From positions 1 to 25,025 of the forward strand of contig JAODNB010000105.1 of assembly GCA_025464795.1 (NCBI GenBank): a stretch of 25,025 nucleotides of DNA. Reading direction: 5' to 3'. The notes under the pieces were generated by a model. It ran no database searches and was not told the origin of the DNA. It saw nothing but the letters and a program-made list of their open reading frames with translations. The translations under genes were made by a program, and so were the position numbers. Below, piece after piece: positions 7,981 through 14,348 of the stretch (the first letter of the stretch is position 1; the number at the start of each line of letters is the position of its first letter). The stretch is from Frankiales bacterium (lineage in GTDB: Bacteria; Actinomycetota; Actinomycetes; Mycobacteriales; SCTD01).

Positions 7981-9188
7981 GGATCGGGATCGTCTGCCCC
8001 TACACCTGGGACGTCCCCGGTGGGGTCCAGGCCCACGTGCGCGACCTCGCGGAGAGCCTGCTCGCGCTCGGCCACGAGGTGTCCGTGCTGACTCCCGTCG
8101 ACGACCCGGACACGGCCGACCTGCCGTCGTACGTGGTGCCCGGCGGACGCGCTGTTCCGGTGCCCTACAACGGATCCGTGGCCCGGCTGACCTTCGGACC
8201 GCTGTCCCTGACGAGGACGCGGAGGTGGTTGCGCAAGGGACGGTTCGACGTCCTGCACCTGCACGAGCCGACGGTGCCCTCGCTGTCGATGATCGCGTGC
8301 TTCGCCGCACGCGGGCCCATGGTCGCCACCTTCCACACCGCGACCGCCCGCAGCCGTGCCCTGCAGGTCTTCGGCACCGCGATGCAGCCCGGTCTGGAGA
8401 AGATCACCGGCCGCATCGCCGTCTCCCCGGCGGCCCGCCGCGTCGTCGTCGAGCACCTGGGGCACGACGCCGTGCTGATCCCGAACGGGGTGCGGGTCTC
8501 GGCGTTCGCCGGGGCTCGGCCGCTGGACGGCCTCTCCGCCGGACCCCGGGTGGTGTTCCTCGGACGCATCGACGAGGACCGCAAGGGCCTGGCGGTCCTG
8601 CTGGACGCGCTGCCCCGGCTCGTCAAGCAGGTCCCCGACGTGCAGGTCCTCGTCGCGGGGCCGGGTGACCCGCCCGAGGTGCCCCCCAACGTCCGCGTCC
8701 TCGGCCTGGTCAGCGCGGAGGACAAGCCGCGGGTCTTCGCCAGCGGCGACGTCTACTGCGCCCCCAACACCCACGGCGAGAGCTTCGGCATCGTCCTCAT
8801 CGAGGCCATGGCCGCGGGTACGCCCGTCGTGGCCAGCGACCTCGAGGCGTTCCGGCGGGTGCTCGAGGACGGTGATGCCGGCGTCCTGTTCCCCGTCGGC
8901 GACAGCGCCGCCCTGGCCGACGCCCTGGCCGATCTCCTACGGGACGAGGACCGGAGGGCGGCCTTGTCGGCCACCGGCTCCCAGGTGGTCCTGGACTACG
9001 ACTGGTCCGAGGTCACCCGGCAGATCGTCGAGGTGTACGAGACCGTCGCCGTTCCCGCAGCCGTCGAGCTCGATGACGACACCGACGAGCCCGACGTCGA
9101 GGACTTCGGCCAGGAGGATGACCCCGGGCGGGTGTCGGAGACGCTTCGACGCTGGTTGGCCGTCGTCCGCGAGCGCGTAGCACCATGA
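7977..9188 (+). CDS. pimA: Phosphatidyl-myo-inositol mannosyltransferase PimA
   Basis: 403-residue GT-B fold glycosyltransferase (GT4). It transfers mannose from GDP-mannose to the 2-OH of PI inositol, the first committed PIM step, at the inner face of the membrane. Visible features are the GG loop WDVPGGVQAH (Gly16), HLHEPTVPS (95-103), FHTATARSRA with His120 (His118 in M. smegmatis PimA), GRIDEDRKGL with Arg197 and Lys203, and the EX7E motif ESFGIVLIE with Glu268 and Glu276. The C-terminal tail from about 355 is acidic (VELDDDTDEPDVEDF) and ends in a basic amphipathic stretch, somewhat longer than usual. It starts at GTG 7977, overlapping the acyltransferase stop by 4 bases. Its stop lies at the edge of a hairpin repeat that separates it from the LemA-like gene. 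Confidence 0.95.
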   Translation: MRIGIVCPYTWDVPGGVQAHVRDLAESLLALGHEVSVLTPVDDPDTADLPSYVVPGGRAVPVPYNGSVARLTFGPLSLTRTRRWLRKGRFDVLHLHEPTVPSLSMIACFAARGPMVATFHTATARSRALQVFGTAMQPGLEKITGRIAVSPAARRVVVEHLGHDAVLIPNGVRVSAFAGARPLDGLSAGPRVVFLGRIDEDRKGLAVLLDALPRLVKQVPDVQVLVAGPGDPPEVPPNVRVLGLVSAEDKPRVFASGDVYCAPNTHGESFGIVLIEAMAAGTPVVASDLEAFRRVLEDGDAGVLFPVGDSAALADALADLLRDEDRRAALSATGSQVVLDYDWSEVTRQIVEVYETVAVPAAVELDDDTDEPDVEDFGQEDDPGRVSETLRRWLAVVRERVAP

Positions 9189-9243
9189 ACCCACCCCACG
9201 AAAGCGCTCGCTGCGCTGACGCTTCCACGGGGGCCCCGGGATG
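9186..9243. repeat. Intercistronic hairpin repeat, copy A (pimA to LemA-like gene)
   Basis: The whole gap from the pimA stop to the next start codon matches the ruvC-ruvA gap (16295-16341). Exactly shared blocks are a 19-mer beginning CCACCCCACG (9191-9209) and ACGCTTCC (9219-9226), followed by CGGGG, CCCCGG and ATGA. Copy A carries 9 extra bases (9210-9218) in the loop. Arms CCCCACGAAAGCG (9194-9206) and CGCTTCCACGGGG (9220-9232) pair at 10 of 13 positions. Function unknown. Confidence 0.8.
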
Positions 9244-9768
9244 AGCACCGCTGCGTACGTCGTGCTGGCCGTCGTGCTGCTCGCGTCCTACGTGACCTGG
9301 ACGGCGGGGCGGCTGGACCGCATGCACGCCCGGGTCGACGCCGCCTGGGCCGCGCTCGACGCTCAGCTCGTCCGTCGCGCGGCTGCAGCTCGGGCCCTCG
9401 TACCCCTGCTGCCGGCCGGGCCGGAGGCGCGCGCCCTGGACGAGGCGGCCTTCGCCGCGCTCGAGGCTGGGCAGCACGGGCGCGAAGCGGTCGAGAACGA
9501 CCTGTCCCGGGCCCTGCGCCAGGTGGGTGCGCTGATCCCGGCCGACCTGCCGGAGCAGACGCGCGCCGAGCTCGAGACGGCGTCGTCCCGCGTCGGGCTC
9601 GCCCGGTCGTTCCACAACAGCGCCGTCAACGACACGCGAGCCCTCAGGCGCAGGCGGCTCCCGCGTGCACTGCGCCTGGCCGGCCACCGGGCGATGCCGG
9701 TGGGCTTTGACATCAACGACGACATCCACGACTCGTCCTGGGGAGACGGCACCGACACCTCGACCTGA
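9241..9768 (+). CDS. Small LemA-like membrane protein
   Basis: 175 residues. One N-terminal membrane helix (about 5-21) is followed by a cytoplasmic or extracytoplasmic helical region. GRLDRMHARVDAAWAALDAQLVRRA resembles the first LemA helix, and ARSFHNSAVNDTRALRR near 120-136 resembles the LemA ARxxYNxAVxxxN segment. The last 20 residues are acidic (DINDDIHD). From memory, similar sequence forms the N-terminal part of longer NUDIX proteins after pimA in some actinobacteria (the Rv2609c position); no NUDIX box is present here. The start ATG 9241 is the end of the hairpin repeat; the only Shine-Dalgarno-like bases are the G runs within it. Likely co-transcribed with pimA. No function can be assigned. 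Confidence 0.72.
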   Translation: MSTAAYVVLAVVLLASYVTWTAGRLDRMHARVDAAWAALDAQLVRRAAAARALVPLLPAGPEARALDEAAFAALEAGQHGREAVENDLSRALRQVGALIPADLPEQTRAELETASSRVGLARSFHNSAVNDTRALRRRRLPRALRLAGHRAMPVGFDINDDIHDSSWGDGTDTST

Positions 9769-9841
9769 CCCCCGGGAGAGGTCGTGCTGGCGACACGGAC
9801 TGTCCAGGGCGAATGTCACGCAGCGGGGCGGTTCGGCCACT

Positions 9842-9847
9842 TATCGT
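9842..9847 (+). promoter_or_regulatory. Putative -10 box TATCGT of the DUF3048 gene
   Basis: TATCGT followed by six bases and ATG 9854, the same layout as thrS and pdxS, so the transcript is probably leaderless. The preceding 70 bases (9769-9841) show no gene or strong hairpin. Confidence 0.52.
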
Positions 9848-9853
9848 CGCACC

Positions 9854-10873
9854 ATGCGCTCGAAGGCTCCCGCTGTCGCCCTGCTGTCCGCCGCCGTGCT
9901 CCTGTCAGCCTGCTCGGGTGGCGCCAAGCCGGCCGCTCAGGCCACCAGCCCCGCACCGACGGCGACCCGGGCGCCCATCGTCGTGAAGCCCGCCGCGGTC
10001 GAGCACGACCTCATCAGCGGGACGACCCGGATCTCGCACGCCTCGCTCGTGGCCATCAAGGTCGACAACGCGCCGCTGGCCCGTCCGTACCAGTCCGGGC
10101 TCGGCAAGGCAGCCGTCGTCTACCAGGAGATCGTCGAGGGCGGGCTGACCCGGTTCCTCGCGGTCTTCGAGAGCGACGTCGCCGGCAGCACGGAGGTCGG
10201 GCCCATCCGCAGCGGCCGCGAGTCCGACGTCGACATCCTGCGAACCTTCGGCAAGATCCCGATCGGCTTCAGCGGGGCCCAGCCGGGAGTCAAGGCCATC
10301 TTCCACGCGGCCCAGAGCCACGGGTGGCTGCGCGACGCCTCCTACGACGTGGTGCCGGCGGCGTACCGGCTCGGCGCGCAGCGCAAGGACGCTCGTAACT
10401 TCTTCACCACCCCCGCCAAGCTGGCGGCCGCCAAGCCTGGCAGCCTGCCTCGGGACATCGGGTTCCGCTTCGGGACACCGACCGGCGGCCTGCCGACACC
10501 GACCGCGGTGGCGCACTTCTCCCCGGACTCCCGGGTCGGCCTGACCTGGAACCCGGCCACCTCCTCGTACTCCGTCTCCCAGAACGGGAGTCGCACGAAC
10601 GGAGCCGCCCCGACGACGGTGATCATCCAGATGGTCAACGTCCACAGCAGCGGCTTCGTGGACGTCCACAAGCAGCCCACGCCGCGCACCATCTCCACGG
10701 GCGCCGGCAAGGCGGTCGTCCTGCGGGCCGGCGCACGGGTCGAAGGGACCTGGAAGCGCAACGGCCTCGGGGCCACGCACTTCCTCGACGCCACCGGCAA
10801 GGACATCACCCTGGCTGCAGGCCCGGTGTGGGTCCTGCTGCTGCCGACCACGGGCTCGGTCGCGTACCCGTAA
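9854..10873 (+). CDS. DUF3048 (YerB-like) lipoprotein
   Basis: 339 residues. It begins with a lipoprotein signal: basic N-terminus MRSK, hydrophobic core and the lipobox LLSAC with Cys20. A Ser/Pro/Thr/Ala linker (about 22-45) follows. The folded part has the DUF3048 N-terminal features: VAIKVDNAPLARPYQSGLGKA, VVYQEIVEGGLTRFLAVFES, GPIRSGRESDVD and FSGAQPGV. The C-terminal DUF3048_C part has VNVHSSGFVDVHKQ and GRA-like turns up to GPVWVLLLP. The B. subtilis relative is YerB; no biochemical role is settled, and a cell-envelope role is likely from its location. A separate promoter and an 85-bp gap suggest it is independent of the PIM operon. It ends 31 bp before pdxS. Confidence 0.9.
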   Translation: MRSKAPAVALLSAAVLLSACSGGAKPAAQATSPAPTATRAPIVVKPAAVEHDLISGTTRISHASLVAIKVDNAPLARPYQSGLGKAAVVYQEIVEGGLTRFLAVFESDVAGSTEVGPIRSGRESDVDILRTFGKIPIGFSGAQPGVKAIFHAAQSHGWLRDASYDVVPAAYRLGAQRKDARNFFTTPAKLAAAKPGSLPRDIGFRFGTPTGGLPTPTAVAHFSPDSRVGLTWNPATSSYSVSQNGSRTNGAAPTTVIIQMVNVHSSGFVDVHKQPTPRTISTGAGKAVVLRAGARVEGTWKRNGLGATHFLDATGKDITLAAGPVWVLLLPTTGSVAYP

Positions 10874-10892
10874 CCCCCTGGCGGGACTCTCG

Positions 10893-10898
10893 TAGACT
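10893..10898 (+). promoter_or_regulatory. Putative -10 box TAGACT of pdxS
   Basis: TAGACT is close to the actinobacterial consensus and is followed by GGAGCC and then ATG 10905. GGAG lies too near the ATG (2 bases) to act as a normal Shine-Dalgarno, so a leaderless transcript is the better reading. Confidence 0.6.
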
Positions 10899-10904
10899 GG
10901 AGCC

Positions 10905-11801
10905 ATGGCCGACACCTCTGCATCCACTGGCACCCAGCTCGTCAAGCGCGGGATGGCTGAGCAGCTCAAGGGCGGCGTCATCATGGACGTCGTCAACGCC
11001 GAGCAGGCTCGCATCGCCGAGGACGCCGGAGCGGTCGCCGTCATGGCGCTGGAGCGGGTACCCGCCGACATCCGGCGCGACGGTGGCGTGAGCCGGATGA
11101 GCGACCCGGACATGATCGACGGCATCAAGGCCGAGGTCACCATCCCGGTCATGGCCAAGGCCCGCATCGGCCACTTCGTCGAGGCCCAGGTGCTGCAGGC
11201 GATCGGCGTCGACTACATCGACGAGTCCGAGGTCCTCACCCCGGCCGACTACGCCCACCACATCGTGAAGAGCGACTTCACCGTCCCGTTCGTGTGCGGC
11301 GCGACCAACCTGGGCGAGGCGCTCCGTCGCATCTCCGAGGGCGCGGCGATGATCCGGTCAAAGGGGGAGGCCGGCACCGGCGACGTCAGCCAGGCCACCA
11401 CTCACATCCGCACGATCCTGGGGCAGATCAAGCGGCTGACCACCCTGGATGACGCCGAGCTGTTCGAGGCCGCGAAGGAGCTGCGCGCCCCGATCGAGCT
11501 CGTCAAGGAGACCGCCTCGCTCGGCCGGCTCCCTGTGGTGCTGTTCGTCGCTGGTGGGGTCGCCACCCCGGCCGACGCGGCCATGATGATGCAGCTCGGC
11601 GCGGACGGCGTGTTCATCGGCTCCGGGATCTTCAAGAGCGGTGACCCGGCCGCCCGGGCTCGGGCGTGCGTGGAGGCCACGGCGTACTACGAGGACGCCG
11701 AGCGGATCGCCAAGGTCAGCCGTGGCCTCGGTGAGGCCATGGTCGGCATCTCGGTCGACTCCCTCGGCGCGGGAGACCTGCTGGCCCAGCGCGGTTGGTA
11801 G
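10905..11801 (+). CDS. pdxS: Pyridoxal 5'-phosphate synthase subunit PdxS
   Basis: 298-residue TIM-barrel lyase. With ammonia from PdxT it makes PLP from ribose 5-phosphate and glyceraldehyde 3-phosphate in the cytosol. Key residues are present: Asp28 in MDVVNAEQA, Lys85 in PVMAKARIGH (the first Schiff-base Lys, Lys81 in B. subtilis) and Lys153 in MIRSKGEAGTGD (the second Lys). FVAGGVATPADAAMMMQLGADGVFIGSGIF is the phosphate-binding end of the barrel. The length is as expected for the family. It has its own TAGACT promoter. Its last codons overlap the pdxT TTG start, so the two synthase subunits are co-translated. In M. tuberculosis a thioesterase gene separates the two; here nothing does. 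Confidence 0.98.
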   Translation: MADTSASTGTQLVKRGMAEQLKGGVIMDVVNAEQARIAEDAGAVAVMALERVPADIRRDGGVSRMSDPDMIDGIKAEVTIPVMAKARIGHFVEAQVLQAIGVDYIDESEVLTPADYAHHIVKSDFTVPFVCGATNLGEALRRISEGAAMIRSKGEAGTGDVSQATTHIRTILGQIKRLTTLDDAELFEAAKELRAPIELVKETASLGRLPVVLFVAGGVATPADAAMMMQLGADGVFIGSGIFKSGDPAARARACVEATAYYEDAERIAKVSRGLGEAMVGISVDSLGAGDLLAQRGW

Positions 11802-12373
11802 CCGCCCGCGTCGGGGTCCTTGCGCTGCAGGGGGACGTCCGCGAGCACGTCTCGGCGCTGACCGCGTGCGGGGTCCTTCCCGTCGAGGTGAAGCGGCCGG
11901 CCGACCTGGAGGGCCTCGACGGGATCGTGCTGCCGGGAGGCGAGTCCACCACGATGGGCAAGCTCCTGCGGATCTTCGAGCTGCTGGCGCCCCTGCGCGA
12001 GCTGATCGGCAGCGGCCTGCCCGCGTACGGGACCTGCGCGGGGATGATCCTGCTCGCCTCCGAGGTCGTCGACGGGCGGCACGACCAGGAGCTGCTCGGC
12101 GGGCTCGACATCACCGTGCGACGCAACGCCTTCGGGTCCCAGGTGCACTCCTTCGAGGGCCCCGTGGAGGTCGCCGGCGTCGGCAGCGTGCACGGCGTCT
12201 TCATCCGGGCCCCGTGGGTCGAGCGCGCCGGTTCCTCGGTGGAGGTCCTCGCCTCGGTGGGGGAGCACCCGGTGGCCGTCCGGCAGGGGCACCTGCTCGC
12301 CACCTCGTTCCACCCGGAGCTGACCGGGGACGAGCGGATGCATGACTACTTCGTCACTAGAGTGGTCTCATGA
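11795..12373 (+). CDS. pdxT: Pyridoxal 5'-phosphate synthase glutaminase subunit PdxT
   Basis: 192-residue class I glutamine amidotransferase that feeds ammonia to PdxS in the 12+12 PLP synthase complex. The catalytic triad is visible: Cys81 in YGTCAGMILL, and His173 and Glu175 in TSFHPELTGD. GVLALQGDVREH near the N-terminus and PGGESTTMGKLL at 48-58 are PdxT signatures. The start is a TTG at 11795, overlapping the pdxS stop by 7 bases; no ATG or GTG lies between it and the conserved GVLALQG, so this choice is nearly forced. The stop (TGA 12371-12373) overlaps an ATG that opens a 9-codon mini-ORF before yebC. Confidence 0.96.
   Translation: MVAARVGVLALQGDVREHVSALTACGVLPVEVKRPADLEGLDGIVLPGGESTTMGKLLRIFELLAPLRELIGSGLPAYGTCAGMILLASEVVDGRHDQELLGGLDITVRRNAFGSQVHSFEGPVEVAGVGSVHGVFIRAPWVERAGSSVEVLASVGEHPVAVRQGHLLATSFHPELTGDERMHDYFVTRVVS
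12358..12363 (+). promoter_or_regulatory. Putative -10 box TAGAGT inside the pdxT end
   Basis: TAGAGT is followed by six bases and an ATG at 12370, the leaderless spacing seen at other promoters here. That ATG opens the mini-ORF rather than yebC itself. It could give yebC a promoter separate from pdxST. Confidence 0.45.
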
Positions 12374-12399
12374 GTGGACGGGATGTGCGGAGCGCATGA
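12370..12399 (+). CDS. Nine-codon mini-ORF bridging pdxT and yebC
   Basis: ATG AGT GGA ... GCA TGA encodes MSGRDVRSA. Its ATG overlaps the pdxT stop (ATGA at 12370-12373) and its stop overlaps the yebC start (ATGA at 12396-12399). The first 10 bases, ATGAGTGGAC, recur exactly at the true yebC start (12396-12405). It may be a translated coupling cistron or only a relic of a duplicated start region; no evidence of expression is available. Confidence 0.35.
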   Translation: MSGRDVRSA

Positions 12400-13145
12400 G
12401 TGGACACAGCAAGTGGGCGACGACCAAGCACAAGAAGGCGGTCGTCGACGCCAAGCGCAGCAAGCTGTTCGCGAAGCTGATCAAGACCATCGAGGTCGCG
12501 GCCAGGACCGGTGGTCCTGACCCGGCCGGCAACCCGACGCTCGCTGACGCCATCACGGGAGCCAAGCGCCTGTCCGTCCCGGCCGACAACATCGAGCGCG
12601 CCATCAAGCGGGGCTCCGGCGAGATGGGCGACGCGAACGCCTACGAGGAGATCATGTACGAGGCGTACGGACCCGGCGGGGTCGCGTTCCTCATCGAGTG
12701 CCTCACGGACAACCGCAACCGCGCCAACGCCGAGGTGCGCACCGCGATCACCCGCAACGGTGGCAACCCTGCCGACCCTGGCTCGGTGGCCTACCTGTTC
12801 AGCCGCAAGTCCCTCATCACGATCGCCAAGACCGAGGGCCTGACCGAGGACGACGTGCTGCTGGCCGTCCTCGAGGCGGGTGCTGAGGAGGTCAATGACA
12901 ACGACGAGGCCTTCGAGGTGGTGTGCGACGTCTCCGACGCCCGGGGCATCCGGGACGCCTGCGCGGAGGCCGGCCTCACCGTCGACGGAGCGGACATCGC
13001 GTGGATCCCGAGCACGTCCATCGAGCTCGAGGACGAGCCGGCGCGCAAGGTGCTGAAGCTCGTCGACGCCCTCGAGGACCTCGACGACGTCCAGAACGTC
13101 TACGCCAACTTCGACGTCTCCGACGAGGTCCTCGCCTCGGTCTAA
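12396..13145 (+). CDS. yebC: YebC/PmpR-family protein
   Basis: 249 residues with the family's invariant opening MSGHSKWATTKHKKAVVDAKRSKLF, of which MSGHSKW fixes the start at ATG 12396. NPTLADAITGAKRLSVPADNIERAIKRG and YEAYGPGGVA follow, with the later domains RNRANAEVRTAITRNGG and FDVSDEVLASV at the end. YebC proteins were long annotated as transcription regulators. Recent work links them to translation of proline-rich stretches on the ribosome, so either role should be kept open. It usually lies just before ruvC; here a two-gene reverse-strand insert separates them. Its stop codon overlaps the stop of the reverse-strand lipoprotein gene by 3 bases. GGAG at 12389-12392 is only 3 bases from the ATG, so coupling from the mini-ORF or pdxT may matter. 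Confidence 0.96.
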   Translation: MSGHSKWATTKHKKAVVDAKRSKLFAKLIKTIEVAARTGGPDPAGNPTLADAITGAKRLSVPADNIERAIKRGSGEMGDANAYEEIMYEAYGPGGVAFLIECLTDNRNRANAEVRTAITRNGGNPADPGSVAYLFSRKSLITIAKTEGLTEDDVLLAVLEAGAEEVNDNDEAFEVVCDVSDARGIRDACAEAGLTVDGADIAWIPSTSIELEDEPARKVLKLVDALEDLDDVQNVYANFDVSDEVLASV

Positions 13146-14326
13146 GTGGGGCCCACCAGGCGGTAGAGCCGGGTCGGCGACATCACGAGGAGCTCGCCGT
13201 TCGCGTCGTGCCCGATGCCAGACAGGCCCTCGACCTTGACGCCCAGCTTCTGTGACGGCGTGACCCCGGTGGCCGTGCGGGAGACCACCAGCAGGTCGCC
13301 CTCGCAGTAGTCGCCGAAGACGTACTTCCCTTGCAGGGCAGGCAGTCTGGTGCCGTGGTACACCTGCCCCCCCGTGAGCGAGCAGGCCCCGTCGGCGTGG
13401 GCGTACGTCAGCGCGGGGGCGATGAGCGGGCCGGGGAGGACGATCTGCCGGTCCGGCTTGAACCGCTCGTTGCCCTCGAAGACCGACCAGCCGTAGTTGG
13501 CGCCGCGCTGGAACCTCGGGGGGACGACGTCGAGCTCCTCGACCTTGTTCTGCCCCACGTCGCCGAGGTAGAGGTCTCCGTTGGTGTCGAAGGAGAACCG
13601 CAAGGGGTTGCGCAACCCGAGCGCCCAGACCTTCGGGCTGGAGGGGAACGGGTTGTCCTGCGCGCCCTCACCGGTCATCGGGTCGATCCGCAGGATCTTC
13701 CCGAGATCGGTGTTGAGGTCCTGGGCCCGGTCTCCGGGGTCACCTGCGCTGCCGCCGTCGCCGAGCCCGACCAGCAGCATCCCGGTGCTGTCGAACAGGA
13801 CCGTGCCGCCGTTGTGGTTGGGAAAGGGCTGGTCGACCGTCAGCAGCTCCTGCCCGCCCCCTGCGATCCCGTCGGTCACGGTGTAGGCGACGACCTTGGT
13901 GTCCCCGCCGCGATCTGTGAAGTCGACGTAGATCCGGGTGTTCTTCGCAAAGGCCGGGTCGAACGCCATGCCCAGGACGCCCTGCTCGTTCCCGTGGCTC
14001 GTCTGGGAAGTGAGGTCCAGGACGGTTCCGAGGACCTTGCCGGTCGCTGCGTCGATCCGCCGGATCTTCCCGGTGCGCTCGACCAGGAACAGAGTCGTCG
14101 GGTCGCCCGGAACCGGACCCACCCACTCGGGGGCGGAGAACGTCCCCAGCGGCTGCAGCAGGTAGGGCATCGGGCTGACCGACGGTGCCGGCAGGGGAGA
14201 GGACGACGGAAAGCCAGGTGCAGCGGTCGTCGGCACCGCAGTCGGTTCCGGGGCCGCACCGCTCCCCGTGGTGCAGCCGCCGACCAGCAGGAGCGCCAGC
14301 ACAGGCGCGAGAGCACGGACGACCAC
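13142..14326 (-). CDS. PQQ-dependent sugar dehydrogenase-like lipoprotein (GSDH beta-propeller)
   Basis: 394 residues. The signal ends in a lipobox LLVGGC with Cys18, then a Pro/Ser/Thr/Ala linker to about 55 leads to a six-bladed beta-propeller of the soluble glucose/sorbosone dehydrogenase family. Diagnostic segments are GNEQGVLGMAFDP (112-124), PNHNGGTVLFD with His171 (the catalytic His position), LLVGLGDGGSAGDP (184-197), ALGLRNPLRFSFD with Arg239, LGDVGQNKVEELD (254-266), NYGW (277-280) and GKYVFGDYCEGDL (333-345). Anchored outside the membrane, it would oxidise a sugar or aldehyde if PQQ is available; the true substrate and PQQ use are not shown by the sequence. The start is GTG 14326, 22 bp after the HD-GYP stop, so the two probably form an operon. 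Confidence 0.9.
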   Translation of the reverse strand: MVVRALAPVLALLLVGGCTTGSGAAPEPTAVPTTAAPGFPSSSPLPAPSVSPMPYLLQPLGTFSAPEWVGPVPGDPTTLFLVERTGKIRRIDAATGKVLGTVLDLTSQTSHGNEQGVLGMAFDPAFAKNTRIYVDFTDRGGDTKVVAYTVTDGIAGGGQELLTVDQPFPNHNGGTVLFDSTGMLLVGLGDGGSAGDPGDRAQDLNTDLGKILRIDPMTGEGAQDNPFPSSPKVWALGLRNPLRFSFDTNGDLYLGDVGQNKVEELDVVPPRFQRGANYGWSVFEGNERFKPDRQIVLPGPLIAPALTYAHADGACSLTGGQVYHGTRLPALQGKYVFGDYCEGDLLVVSRTATGVTPSQKLGVKVEGLSGIGHDANGELLVMSPTRLYRLVGPT

Positions 14327-14348
14327 AGGCTCAGCCTTGCACGGCGGG

